Below are positions 9,501-17,598 of a stretch of DNA of 64,000 bases, in pieces. The translations under genes were made by a program, and so were the position numbers. The DNA is from a virus, in the IMG/VR virus record IMGVR_UViG_3300045918_000320, positions 17,293 through 81,292 of that record, one strand, 5' to 3'. How positions within the stretch are numbered: the first letter of the stretch is position 1; every line of letters starts with the position of its first letter. A model generated the notes under the pieces. The model saw only the letters and a program-made list of their open reading frames with translations. It made no database searches and was not told the DNA's origin.

Positions 9501-11509
9501 GAGCCTGTTACTTTTGTCAATCCAGCATTTGAGCCGTTTTGAATACCAAATGTCATATATGTAACAGATGGCTCAATTAAAGTTTCCCAAACTGACCCAG
9601 AAGCAGTTAATGATGTCATGTGACCAATCATAGATATACTAGGAATTATAGAACTACTTGCACTTGTAGCTGAATTTGGTAAAGATATTCTAGCCTCTAC
9701 AGCAGTAGTAGTCCCAGAAACAAACTTACCTCTAATCTCGTAATTTTCCCCAACTTGTCTCCATTCAAATTCTACAGCAGATGGTGTACCAAATCCTGTA
9801 AATGTTGGAGTATAGCTAGTCCAAGAAGTACTGTTAAAAGTATTCGTTGTAATACTTGTACTAGTTAAAGCTGTGGCTGTTAATTGTACTACAATGTCAT
9901 CTAAATATGATTCTGTATTGGCTTCAACTACTGAAGAAATTGTATAAGACAAACTTAAGCAATTGGCTGGTACATCAAAACTAAATGATTTTCTATTTAC
10001 TAAATCTGAAATTCTAATACCTGTAGATACACCTGTAGCAGCTTGAGATAGAGTAGCTGTTAAAGTAGAAGTATTTAAAGCTGTAATTGTTGTACCAACT
10101 GGAATAGCACTACCTGTAATTACCATACCTACTTTAAGTGTATTAAATGCACTTGTAGTCATTCCTGTAAGAGAGGTAGAAGCATTAGCAGTAGTAGCTG
10201 TTAAAGCTTGAGAGTTAGTAGCTATAGCTTGAGATGCTTTTAAAGTAGTAGAATTAGTTTCATCTGTAATTAATATATTTAAATTACCTGAAGTAGCAGT
10301 TGATACTACATCTAAATTTAATGTTAAGTTTTTACCTCTAAACTTTTTATCTACTGCAATTACTTTTTTGAATGATTTAATTGAAGTAGAGTGTTGTAGT
10401 CTAAATGATTTTGTACCATGAAGTACTATTGGAGTATCTAATATTTCTAAGCCAGTTTGAGTATAATCTGTTAAAGAAGAGTTATCGGCTATATCTGAAT
10501 TTAGTATACTAACATCAGAAATACCTCCAGCTCCACCTACTGCTGATAATAAATTATTTTTAATTACAAAAGTTTCTTGAGTATCTGTAGCAAAAACCAT
10601 CTGACCGTCAGTAGCAGTTAATGCATAAGTAGTTAAATTAGACTTAGTATCTTTTTTTAAGTCTAGTCTAATTGGAGATTGTATACTAGCCCCTGTAATA
10701 GTTTTATTTGTAAGGGTAGCTGTAGCACTATTTTTTGTAGCATCTGAGGTGTTATCTACGTTTCCTAATCCTACCATAGTTTTATCGATACCAGATACAG
10801 TACCAGTAAAAGTTGGAGAGGATATATTAGCTTTTAAATTTAAAGCAGTTTGAGTAGCTGTAGATACCGGTTTATTTACATCAGAAGTATTGTCAACATT
10901 ACTTAAGCCGACATCAGATTTTGTAATTCCTGTAGGTGTGTTAATTACAGGAGAAGTTAAAGTTTTATTTGTAAGAGTTTGTGTATCTGTAGTTCCTACT
11001 ACATCACCTATTACTCCATGCACTCCAGAATTAGCATTTATGTGAGCATAAGCATCAGTTATAGTACTTGATAAATCAGCAGCAATTACTTCTATAGCAG
11101 CTTGAACATTTGTAGCTCCTAATACAGTAACAGTATCATCGTAAATTATTTCAGAGGCTTCATCTTTAGATTGAATTCTTGTATCAACATAACTTTTTAC
11201 TGCTTTAGCAGACGGAAGTGTGTCGTCAGAAGCGGATACAGAAGTAAGGTCAGTATCTAATACTCCTGATGCTAGCATTGGAACAGTAATATTACTTACA
11301 GTATTATTTGCTGCATCTATATTTTTATTAGTTAAAGTTTGAGCTTGATCTGCTGTAATTATTTCTCTTACTGCACCATTTAAATATGCTTTTAAAAGAT
11401 GAGAAGTAGAGTTTACAAATAATGCACCTTCTATATTATCTGAAATATCTGTAGTATTTCCTCTTAATTCTATACCTTTTACAAAATAACGTAAATTGCT
11501 TGTTGACAT
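6560..11509 (-). CDS. Giant modular tail fibre (1649 aa)
   Basis: The largest gene in the window. The N-terminal 330 residues contain repeated TLTNK(N/T)I and VGLxNVDNTSD motifs typical of phage tail fibres, one module being shared with the 447-aa fibre. The central and C-terminal parts hold at least two copies of a roughly 135-residue unit starting RTANGYGSTNTKIRRFSN and ending LEAKFSISK or FEAKFTISK. These units look like C1q/TNF-like beta-sandwiches by pattern only. Further related but diverged units follow. It probably forms a long trimeric adhesion fibre. Base composition is like its neighbours. Confidence 0.85.
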   Translation of the reverse strand: MSTSNLRYFVKGIELRGNTTDISDNIEGALFVNSTSHLLKAYLNGAVREIITADQAQTLTNKNIDAANNTVSNITVPMLASGVLDTDLTSVSASDDTLPSAKAVKSYVDTRIQSKDEASEIIYDDTVTVLGATNVQAAIEVIAADLSSTITDAYAHINANSGVHGVIGDVVGTTDTQTLTNKTLTSPVINTPTGITKSDVGLSNVDNTSDVNKPVSTATQTALNLKANISSPTFTGTVSGIDKTMVGLGNVDNTSDATKNSATATLTNKTITGASIQSPIRLDLKKDTKSNLTTYALTATDGQMVFATDTQETFVIKNNLLSAVGGAGGISDVSILNSDIADNSSLTDYTQTGLEILDTPIVLHGTKSFRLQHSTSIKSFKKVIAVDKKFRGKNLTLNLDVVSTATSGNLNILITDETNSTTLKASQAIATNSQALTATTANASTSLTGMTTSAFNTLKVGMVITGSAIPVGTTITALNTSTLTATLSQAATGVSTGIRISDLVNRKSFSFDVPANCLSLSYTISSVVEANTESYLDDIVVQLTATALTSTSITTNTFNSTSWTSYTPTFTGFGTPSAVEFEWRQVGENYEIRGKFVSGTTTAVEARISLPNSATSASSSIIPSISMIGHMTSLTASGSVWETLIEPSVTYMTFGIQNGSNAGLTKVTGSVFATSGMTFSFFASVPIAGLTASTSTTTTIPLTTAQLVQTPDSIIAVRTANGYGSTNTKIRRFSNIHQNLGSSIQYIDDAALGASFVIKEEGMYSMMFVEAVNTAPYVGITLNTTQPTTNVDSLTNASELIAIGVGSAANLFSTAQTTRYLYVNDVIRCHTNGSPAGTNGTLEAKFSISKQGSLKQLNVSSDSKITIPTHQLRFEGASARGSTDTYTVKFDTQTITQGDAWSVVNSAANGTVVTVNKAGSLSVNASVNSADGTFFITKNMQVLTTDPLASEAMSVSSNVASRVKTLSWSGYVNIGDKIRISGNTTIVSVGTNQFNLSLTETSIAANFSNVLPQWSQSDSCVQLRTANGYGSTNTKIRRFSNTVQNIGGDITYTDDAALGGYFTVNTSGTYGISYSDLFSTVSEFGITKNTTQPTVNIFLLANPSEVLSNSHSENSSYSNTVSWQGYLQAGDVIRAHSNGTSTGSDGTFEAKFTISKVGKPNLTSVDVTPFVNMKTTDTEAIEALTATSTFGSTNTGVPVLNITKNTNVGVIQVISDSVNGTSFKALKDCAFTLSANATASGTTTYYVTKNSTTLTTGVPNGIMAVEDTSNIYFIGASTTIRLTANDVIRLQRSSTNLTGFTQVNILATADNGATASPTQQVSSDTMSFVFKSTAITTSDAIGTFNTYTYAANSVSAVIANTAPTQTTSSMNTNGIQIFSRPYNTASTSALPARADIFIGIGLKSYQVNAYAALAKSTTISTDWSIFSTNTEIGTRVMYNEVTGVLTIDAGSPFLTSTVRYIGQDAAASSYTSGYFVINASKSPSLVSLPNLMPKIAHISTQYTSGTNGGNTLSSFSARPINTLIDPFGIVQNSSAFTGTNGTNTQVQLAAGTYSISGGVSFYTGSAGASSLSSRLRNITTGTTSAVGLKLGRVSAIADANTSTIDGIFTITQTCIFELQDIGAQTNGRGAAFTDGENEIYTSFLIEKIK

Positions 11510-11527
11510 TTTATTTTCTCCGAATAA

Positions 11528-11995
11528 TTAAGAATTAAGTATACCAATGCCTCTAAATTTAATTAATCCAGAATATAGTCCGGAAGTTAAATTAGAAGAT
11601 TTATATTGTACTTGCCCTTGTAATGTTATATCAAATGTTACTCCAGAATTACCTATACCGTCTTGTTGCAGTATCCATCCTGTACTTGTACGCAATCCTA
11701 CTAATACAAATTCTTCTGCTAATTCAATAGCACCTGAAGTACGATAAATATTTCCACGTACTGCAAAAGATCTAACTATAGTTGGATTAAATTTAAAATC
11801 AGGAATATCTGTAAGTGTTGTAACATTGTTTGCAATAATAGCTGCAGTTTCGAGAATGTCTGAAGTACCTTTTAGGGAATTAAGTACTTTAGTAACTTCG
11901 GCAGCCCATCCAGTAGCATTCTCTCCCCAAGGCGGATTTTCACCATTCTCTGGATAGTCGAATGGAATATTATTTACTGTTAGTGTTATAGCCAA
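11528..11995 (-). CDS. Short fibre protein sharing the C-terminal domain of the 447-aa fibre (155 aa)
   Basis: The N-terminal 55 residues (DYPENGENPPWGENATGWAA) resemble the attachment region of podovirus-type fibre proteins. The last 95 residues match the C-terminus of the 447-aa fibre: VRSF, FxLxGxxTxTG, SGVxFxIxxxGQVQY, then IKFR. It looks like a short fibre or tip protein. It has its own strong late promoter 25 bp upstream. Confidence 0.75.
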   Translation of the reverse strand: MAITLTVNNIPFDYPENGENPPWGENATGWAAEVTKVLNSLKGTSDILETAAIIANNVTTLTDIPDFKFNPTIVRSFAVRGNIYRTSGAIELAEEFVLVGLRTSTGWILQQDGIGNSGVTFDITLQGQVQYKSSNLTSGLYSGLIKFRGIGILNS

Positions 11996-12018
11996 AATAC
12001 ACCTCTCAAAAGGAAATT

Positions 12019-12037
12019 CTCTATAAGTAGTTGTTAA
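12019..12037 (-). promoter_or_regulatory. T7-like late promoter, consensus copy
   Basis: Minus strand TTAACAACTACTTATAGAG, predicted start G at 12021. It precedes the 155-aa fibre and the giant fibre gene. Confidence 0.75.
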
Positions 12038-12074
12038 AACTCCGAATTAGAGATGTATTTTAGATGAAAATAGA

Positions 12075-12800
12075 TTATTCTGGTAACTTATTGGATTTTT
12101 TAATGTTATCTACTGCCCACATAGGTTTTAAATTACTGTAATGACAAAGCTTATATATTTCTTCTACTGTTTTTGCTGAATCTAGCGGTACATGGTGATC
12201 GATATGAATATTTCCAGCATATACTTCCTCCCAAGACATATTTCCAGTAAATTGATTCTCTATATGTTGTCTAAATTCTCCTTCTGAACACCCTATATAC
12301 TCTACAAATTTACGTTTTGCAGTCCATCCTTTTTTTCTTAATGCGTCATGAGTTCTACATCTACATCTTCTTTTTAAAACAAAAATAGAATCTGATTTAT
12401 ATCTTTCTTTTTGTCTTCTATTTGCATTTTTAAATATTTTTTCCTTATTATTTTTATAATAAGTAATTACTTTTTCTTTAATAATTTCTTTATTTTTAAT
12501 ATACCTTATTTTTGATTTTATTACTCTGCAAGATTTACATTCTGCAAAAAGTCCATTACTATTATTTTTATCTTTGTGAAAATTATCAAAAGGTAGCCAA
12601 TTAGTACATAGACAACATCTTTTAGTATTGTTTTCTAAATTTACTACTACCTCTCTGGGTTTGCATCCACTTAATCTACGTTTTTCTGATTTTCTGCAGT
12701 CATTACATTGATGATGCGGAATTCTTTTTCCAGATTGAGTTTTTACTGAAAGATATTCTATTAATGATTTTTCTATTTTACAAAGATTACAAATTTTCAT
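12075..12800 (-). CDS. HNH homing endonuclease with zinc fingers (241 aa)
   Basis: N-terminal cysteine pairs CNLC, CNDC, CCLC and CKSC suggest two zinc-binding units. The C-terminal part contains IHIDHHVPLDSAK followed by HYSNLKPMWAVDNIKKSNK, the classic HNH pattern (H...DH...N...N..K). Such free-standing genes are mobile and usually cut intron-less or homologous sites beside conserved genes. This one sits beside the major capsid gene and has its own late promoter. Lysine and asparagine use is higher than in the structural genes. Confidence 0.85.
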   Translation of the reverse strand: MKICNLCKIEKSLIEYLSVKTQSGKRIPHHQCNDCRKSEKRRLSGCKPREVVVNLENNTKRCCLCTNWLPFDNFHKDKNNSNGLFAECKSCRVIKSKIRYIKNKEIIKEKVITYYKNNKEKIFKNANRRQKERYKSDSIFVLKRRCRCRTHDALRKKGWTAKRKFVEYIGCSEGEFRQHIENQFTGNMSWEEVYAGNIHIDHHVPLDSAKTVEEIYKLCHYSNLKPMWAVDNIKKSNKLPE

Positions 12801-12816
12801 ATTACTCCTAACAGTA

Positions 12817-12835
12817 TTCTACTAGTAGTTGTTAA
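12817..12835 (-). promoter_or_regulatory. T7-like late promoter
   Basis: Minus strand TTAACAACTACTAGTAGAA, predicted start near 12819, directly upstream of the HNH gene. Confidence 0.65.
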
Positions 12836-12876
12836 ATAAGTCAAGCTTTTGTAGTTATTTTGGTATAAATAAAATG

Positions 12877-12903
12877 AAAAAAAAAGGGAGCCTGACGGCT
12901 CCC
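12877..12903 (-). terminator. Rho-independent terminator after the major capsid gene
   Basis: Minus strand GGGAGCC-GTCA-GGCTCCC followed by nine T. It lies 30 bp after the capsid stop codon. Confidence 0.9.
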
Positions 12904-12932
12904 AAAACTTAAAGAACTTAAGTTAGCAAAGT

Positions 12933-14165
12933 TTATGGATGTGTAATTCCGCTAAGTAATAGTGTTCTACCTATTGCTTTAGAGAACAAAGCTTGATTAG
13001 AATAACATCTTAACTCATATCCAGCATTGTTTGGAGCGATAGTTAAGAAATTATCTGGTAATCCCGGAAGAGAGAAAGTTACATCAGTAGCACCGATTCT
13101 TAAGAAATCTTCAGTAGCTATAACGTAAGCATATCCTTCTTTACAGTAAATAGAAGAATGAATTTCGATTTTTCCAGCTTGGTGGAAGAATTCGATAGCC
13201 ATAGTTCCATTTTCTAATTTCTTAGTTGAATAAGAAGAATCGAAACGTCTTAAAGCAGCTTGATCTTTCATTAAAGAAGCCCAAGTTTTTGGGTTAACGA
13301 TACAGATAGTATCTGACTCTAAACCTTTTTCTACTGGACGAGACATTTTTTTAATAAGTACTTCAAAAGTAAGTTCTCCACCTACGTTTTCTACGTTACC
13401 TTTCCACAATTCGTATTGAGCAGCATTAATATCGAAAAGTGTGCTTGTATTAGATAAGATTTTATGTAATCCAGCAGCTTCTTTTCCGTTAGCTCCGGCA
13501 GGAAGAATAACGTCAAGATCTTGAACAGCAGCAGAAGAAGTTGTAAAAACTACTCTTTTGTTATCAAAATCAATAGAAGAAATTACGAATACACCACGAG
13601 ATGTAGCAAAAGTTGGATCGAAAATTTCAACTTTCATATCTTTAGCTCCAGAGAAAACTCCCGGTGCCCATTCAGCAGCTACGATATCGATTTGTGAACT
13701 AGTTACTGAACCAGCTTTTACAACACCAATATTAGTTTGACCGTACATTAAAGAAACTTCAAGTTTCTTTGACATAGATTCCGCCATTGCTTGAACGATA
13801 TATTTAGTAGCGTTTTCGAAAGCTCTTTGTCCTTTTGCTGGAGCTGATGCCAATAGATCGTAAGCGATTACTGATCTAAGTAACATTTGAGCACCTTTTA
13901 CTCTTGCATGTTTAGTTACAGAAGAGATAGCGTCATTAAGAGCGAAAGCTCCATCATCAGCGTCTGCATAAGTAACACCGTGCTCTAATTGAAGAGCTAA
14001 TGGTTGGTTGTAATAGTTACCCGGCATTTTTTCTCTTGCACCGAATTTAATTAAACCTTGAAGTTTAGATTGAATAGGTATCATGTTTGATACATTGTCT
14101 GCGTACGTTTCTTTTACTAGACCGTTAAGCGTATCTAGGTTTGCTGCACCTGCTGGTAAAGCCAT
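12933..14165 (-). CDS. Major capsid protein (410 aa)
   Basis: Length, place after the scaffold-like gene, isolation by terminators on both sides and a long structured leader all fit a major capsid protein of HK97 fold. Features include MALPAGAANLDTLNGLVKE at the start, helix-rich 100-150 (FENATKYIVQAMAESM, spine-helix-like), and a C-terminal SNQALFSKAIGRTLL. No catalytic motif is present. Codon choice is more regular than in neighbours, as expected for a highly expressed gene. Fold assignment is inferred. Confidence 0.85.
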   Translation of the reverse strand: MALPAGAANLDTLNGLVKETYADNVSNMIPIQSKLQGLIKFGAREKMPGNYYNQPLALQLEHGVTYADADDGAFALNDAISSVTKHARVKGAQMLLRSVIAYDLLASAPAKGQRAFENATKYIVQAMAESMSKKLEVSLMYGQTNIGVVKAGSVTSSQIDIVAAEWAPGVFSGAKDMKVEIFDPTFATSRGVFVISSIDFDNKRVVFTTSSAAVQDLDVILPAGANGKEAAGLHKILSNTSTLFDINAAQYELWKGNVENVGGELTFEVLIKKMSRPVEKGLESDTICIVNPKTWASLMKDQAALRRFDSSYSTKKLENGTMAIEFFHQAGKIEIHSSIYCKEGYAYVIATEDFLRIGATDVTFSLPGLPDNFLTIAPNNAGYELRCYSNQALFSKAIGRTLLLSGITHP

Positions 14166-14305
14166 GTGAAATTCTCCTGTTAAATTGTTGTTGACAAAAA
14201 ATTAATTTTGCTATAAACTATTTCAACATTCAGTTGGTTTCAGGGCTAATGCTTGCTGAAACGCCTAGTTCTACTCGGTTTAGTAGCAGCAGAGTTATTC
14301 TGCTC
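14166..14305 (-). promoter_or_regulatory. Structured 5' leader of the capsid mRNA
   Basis: About 140 nt between the predicted transcript start (G at 14305) and the capsid ATG. The RNA would begin with a hairpin, AGCAGA/TCTGCT, followed by TTTCAG/CTGAAA with a larger loop. The start has AGGAG at a good distance. A 5' terminal hairpin may stabilise this abundant mRNA; that role is inferred. Confidence 0.5.
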
Positions 14306-14321
14306 TATAAATAGTTGTTAA
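14303..14321 (-). promoter_or_regulatory. T7-like late promoter for the capsid gene
   Basis: Minus strand TTAACAACTATTTATAGAG, predicted start G at 14305. Confidence 0.75.
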
Positions 14322-14368
14322 AATTATTCAATTTTAGTGTTAAAATCCTGTAATTACTCAAATAAAAT

Positions 14369-14391
14369 AAAAAAAGGGAGCCTAAGCTCCC
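14369..14391 (-). terminator. Rho-independent terminator after the scaffold gene
   Basis: Minus strand GGGAGC-TTAG-GCTCCC followed by seven T. It separates the scaffold transcript from the capsid promoter. Confidence 0.88.
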
Positions 14392-14420
14392 AATATTATT
14401 ACATATTGTAATTTGTGATA

Positions 14421-15362
14421 CTAGAAATGATCATCCCCTAAAGATTTCCAGAAGTCTCTTGGGCTAGGTTTTTTTGTATCAGTCTTTGGCTCCGGTCTTC
14501 TTCCTGTATCCTGTACTTTTACTGCCTGAGAGTTTTTAGATCTTACAGATTGTATACGTTTATTACGAATTGATTTAACTCTATCAGGAGTTACTAATTC
14601 TTCTAATACTTCATCTGGTAATTTACCCATCATATCACGCATATCTTTTAAATAAGCTTGTTTTACTAGAGGTACAATGTCTTTAGCATCTACATCTATT
14701 CCATTATCAAAAGCTACTGCTAACATTTGAGCCATTTTATTTACAATATAAGGAGAATTAGGTAAATCTCCAGTATCTATTGCTGAAATAATTTCATTTT
14801 GAATATGTTGAGAAGCTTCTTGCTCTAATCTTTCCATTTCAGCTTTTTCTTTAGCTTTAGATAATGAAGTTCTTTCATCTTCTAATTCTTGTAATCTTTT
14901 TCTAGCTTTTTCTAATTCAATTTGCTCAGGAGATTTCATTTCTTCTTCAATTTTTTGTTGAAGAATTAATTCTGCTATTTGTTCTAAATTAATTCCTAAT
15001 TCTGGATGTTTTAAAATTTCTAAAGGATTAGATTTTAAACGCTCAATAAAAGCATTCATTTCAGCATTAGTTTGCTCTAATTGTTTTTTAGCCGCAGCAG
15101 ATGATTGAAATGCTTCTTGGGCAGCAGCTTCCATTTGTAAAGCTTTACGAATACGAGATTCGTCGTTTAAATCAATTTTAGATTTAACTTCTTTTCCATT
15201 TACTTTTAACAAATATTCTCTTTCTAGCTTTTCAATTACTTTTTGCTCTACTGGAGAACTTTCACTACTTTCTGATTCCATTGATTCCAATTCTACTGGA
15301 TCAATAGTATCTGCACTTGATTGTTGAGATGTTGCGGCTGAGTCGCCTGAGTTTTCTGACAT
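14421..15362 (-). CDS. Capsid scaffold / head assembly protein (313 aa)
   Basis: Acidic, Ser/Glu-rich N-terminus (residues 1-45), long coiled-coil middle (about 90-190, many Glu, Lys, Gln and Leu), and basic C-terminus ending DFWKSLGDDHF. This layout, together with position immediately before the capsid gene, is that of a phage scaffold protein, which guides procapsid assembly and then leaves or is cleaved. No protease motif seen in it. Confidence 0.8.
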   Translation of the reverse strand: MSENSGDSAATSQQSSADTIDPVELESMESESSESSPVEQKVIEKLEREYLLKVNGKEVKSKIDLNDESRIRKALQMEAAAQEAFQSSAAAKKQLEQTNAEMNAFIERLKSNPLEILKHPELGINLEQIAELILQQKIEEEMKSPEQIELEKARKRLQELEDERTSLSKAKEKAEMERLEQEASQHIQNEIISAIDTGDLPNSPYIVNKMAQMLAVAFDNGIDVDAKDIVPLVKQAYLKDMRDMMGKLPDEVLEELVTPDRVKSIRNKRIQSVRSKNSQAVKVQDTGRRPEPKTDTKKPSPRDFWKSLGDDHF

Positions 15363-15428
15363 AAATTTTCCTTGTTTAGCCCTAATTTCCTATAGGGGTA
15401 TAAATATTGGTAGAGGGCGTAATGCTTG

Positions 15429-15447
15429 CTCCAAATATAGTTGTTAA
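15429..15447 (-). promoter_or_regulatory. T7-like late promoter for the scaffold gene
   Basis: Minus strand TTAACAACTATATTTGGAG, predicted start G at 15431. It lies back to back with a host-type promoter on the plus strand. Confidence 0.65.
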
Positions 15448-15468
15448 ATTAATAAGTTATAGGAAAGT

Positions 15469-15497
15469 TTGACATAAATTAGGTATTATGCTAACCT
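15469..15497 (+). promoter_or_regulatory. Host-type sigma-70 promoter for the lysozyme-like gene
   Basis: TTGACA, 17-bp spacer, TAACCT. The start codon of the gene at 15514 lies 17 bp after the -10 box. Confidence 0.65.
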
Positions 15498-15513
15498 AAA
15501 CAAAGAGGTACTA

Positions 15514-15939
15514 ATGATTTATTTTCAGCCAAAAATTATAAAAGAAGAAACTTTAAACATTATTCGTAAAATAGAATCTAATAATGGCAAGGATACAAAA
15601 CATAAGTCTGACGCTTTCGGAGACTATGGCATTAGAATAAACACTGCTAAAGAATTAGGTTATATTATTACAAAAAAGAATGAAAGAAAAGTAGCTAGTG
15701 CTTTTTACGATGAGATTACAAAAAAGTTAAATACAAATAATCCAGAAGTGGTAGTTTACGCTTGGTTGAAAGGAATTTATGGAGCTAAAAAGCAAATAAA
15801 TAAACCTTTATATTATAGACCTATTTCTAGTCATTGGCATGTTAAGAAATATAGAAAGTATGTTAGTTATTACGATAATTTTATTACTGATATAAATAAA
15901 ATATTAACTAATTCCCAATTTACGTCTAAGAGCATTTAA
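15514..15939 (+). CDS. Lysozyme / lytic-transglycosylase-like protein (141 aa)
   Basis: Residues 17-50 read IRKIESNNGKDTK...AFGDYGIRINTAKELGY, like the SLT motif ES....(S)..G.YGI...TAKxLG, with Glu21 as the likely catalytic acid. Such enzymes cleave peptidoglycan between MurNAc and GlcNAc. It has an AAAGAGG ribosome site and a host-type promoter, on the strand opposite the surrounding late genes. Its 3' end overlaps the convergent gene by 36 bp. No signal peptide is seen, so it is either an endolysin needing a holin or a virion hydrolase. Confidence 0.65.
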   Translation: MIYFQPKIIKEETLNIIRKIESNNGKDTKHKSDAFGDYGIRINTAKELGYIITKKNERKVASAFYDEITKKLNTNNPEVVVYAWLKGIYGAKKQINKPLYYRPISSHWHVKKYRKYVSYYDNFITDINKILTNSQFTSKSI

Positions 15940-16152
15940 ATATTTTAATTTATTTGGATGTCTAAATCCTTCTTCTTGAATTGCTTTATCTGCTTGGATA
16001 GCATCTACTTGTTTTGATGGAGCTTCATCTAAATGATCTCCCGCCATTAAATGCCGTACAATTTTTTCTGTACCTTGTTGCTGAATAGGCTTACTCGGAT
16101 CATATTTTTTAGATAATTCTGGAAATAAATCATACAGTCTTTTAACGTCCAT
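15904..16152 (-). CDS. Small portal-block protein (82 aa)
   Basis: Helical, charged protein starting MDVKRLYDLFPELSKKYDP and ending RRKLGIS. It overlaps the start of the gene on its right by 11 bp and the convergent lysozyme-like gene by 36 bp. C-terminal KLGI is shared with the ends of neighbours (KLGVK, KLGIK), which may mark a common tag or motif. Function unknown; a virion or assembly role is inferred. Confidence 0.7.
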   Translation of the reverse strand: MDVKRLYDLFPELSKKYDPSKPIQQQGTEKIVRHLMAGDHLDEAPSKQVDAIQADKAIQEEGFRHPNKLKYLNALRRKLGIS

Positions 16153-16912
16153 ATAATTTCTCTTTCAATTGCTGTGCTTTCATAAATTTTTCAGGATTAT
16201 CGTCGCCTTTACCTAAAGATTCCGGCTCGACCATTTGCTTAACTTCTCCTAATACTGGAGTCATATCAGCTATATCAGATACAGCTCCTACATTATCCCC
16301 TGCTTGAGCTTTATTATAAGCTCCTAAAGCACCTAAGCCCATTCCAGCCACTCCTAGTCCTTTCATTACTGGAGCTAAATATCCTGCAGCTAATTTACCA
16401 TTTTTAAGCAATTTTTGCCATGCTTCTTTTTCAAAAAATCCTACTTGGTGATGATCTCCAAATGCTTTCAGTGCATCCGGTAATCCTGAACCTTTTAGAG
16501 CTGAAGTTGTTTCTTCTAATGGTGCTATAGCTTTAAATCCTTTATTAGCTACTTCGTCTGCATGTCCAAATTCATGCATTTTATTTCCCATTTGTCTACT
16601 AGGAATTTCTAAATTTTCATGAGGTAAATATATTTTATTTTCTGAGAGATTATATTTACCAGCAATGTTATCTGGCAATTTTGTATATTCTACTGGAACT
16701 TGTTCTAATAATTTTTTATTTTCAAAGGCATTTAAAGGATTATCATAATTTTTTCTAACATGTTGTCCTAAACCTGTAGATAATTCATCTCTAATAGTCA
16801 TTGGACTTTTATTACGTAACAAATCTTCTACGGCATCATCGTCGCCTATTTGTAGGTATTTTGCTAAATCATCAAATAACGCTTGACGTTTTTTTGGAAT
16901 GCTTTCGCCCAT
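16142..16912 (-). CDS. Portal-block protein with HExxH metallopeptidase motif and hydrophobic C-terminal segment (256 aa)
   Basis: Residues 113-117 are HEFGH inside MGNKMHEFGHADE, a zinc peptidase consensus, with Glu133/134 as a possible third ligand. A glycine-rich hydrophobic segment (about 180-200, GLGVAGMGLGALGAY) follows, then MTPVLGEVK and LGKGDDNPE. The last part matches the neighbour at 16912-17598. A protein combining a peptidase and a membrane-active segment beside the portal could be an ejected protein acting on the host envelope. Enzymatic activity is inferred from the motif only. Confidence 0.65.
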   Translation of the reverse strand: MGESIPKKRQALFDDLAKYLQIGDDDAVEDLLRNKSPMTIRDELSTGLGQHVRKNYDNPLNAFENKKLLEQVPVEYTKLPDNIAGKYNLSENKIYLPHENLEIPSRQMGNKMHEFGHADEVANKGFKAIAPLEETTSALKGSGLPDALKAFGDHHQVGFFEKEAWQKLLKNGKLAAGYLAPVMKGLGVAGMGLGALGAYNKAQAGDNVGAVSDIADMTPVLGEVKQMVEPESLGKGDDNPEKFMKAQQLKEKLYGR

Positions 16913-17598
16913 TATTTAACTCCGAGCTTCTTTTTTAATGGATCTAAAACTGGATTATTAGATATTTCATTTTGCATATCTTCGTATCGTACTGGATTTT
17001 CTCTTTTTGTATCGTTTACTAAATATGGAGTCATGTCTGCTGGTTTTAAATTAGATACGTCATCACTACCTTTTCCTAAACCTTCGCTTCCTAGAGCCAT
17101 TTTAGCCTCTCCTACACCGGGTACAAAGTTACTCGCTGTATCTGCTGCATCTAGTCCAGCACCTTTTAAATCGCCAGCCATAGCCTTCTGACCAGCTCCC
17201 ATTATGCCCATCATTCCGCCACCAATAGCTAAAGTTTTTGCTAAAGGGCCTAGCATTGCTAACATTTTTCCAGCTTTTGGAATTCTACTAATTATACCGC
17301 CAGCTTCTGAAGCTTCTTCGGCTAAAGGACTAGCTTTTCTCAATTCACTTGGAATATTTACTTTACTTTTTACCATATCCGGTAAATCTTGTAAATTTTC
17401 ATAAGCTTTACCTTGATTTTTAAAATGAAATGTAGTTTTAGCATTTAGATCTTTATACTGTTCTTGACTTAAAGAACCAGCATCGTAAGCTTGTCTAACT
17501 TTATTTTTAATATCTTGCCAATCAGGAGTACTGGCAGAAGCATCTCCAATTTTTTTGTAATATTGTGATAAATATTTTGCTAAACTATCAAAATCCAT
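16912..17598 (-). CDS. Portal-block protein with hydrophobic glycine-rich segment (228 aa)
   Basis: The C-terminal half (MLGPLAKTLAIGGGMMGIMG, then AGDLKGAGLDAADTAS, VPGVGEAK and LGKGSDD) is paralogous to that of the gene at 16142-16912. The N-terminus is polar and lacks the HExxH site. It may be a pilot or ejection protein with a membrane-seeking segment. Start and stop overlap both neighbours by single bases, which implies translational coupling. Confidence 0.7.
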   Translation of the reverse strand: MDFDSLAKYLSQYYKKIGDASASTPDWQDIKNKVRQAYDAGSLSQEQYKDLNAKTTFHFKNQGKAYENLQDLPDMVKSKVNIPSELRKASPLAEEASEAGGIISRIPKAGKMLAMLGPLAKTLAIGGGMMGIMGAGQKAMAGDLKGAGLDAADTASNFVPGVGEAKMALGSEGLGKGSDDVSNLKPADMTPYLVNDTKRENPVRYEDMQNEISNNPVLDPLKKKLGVK

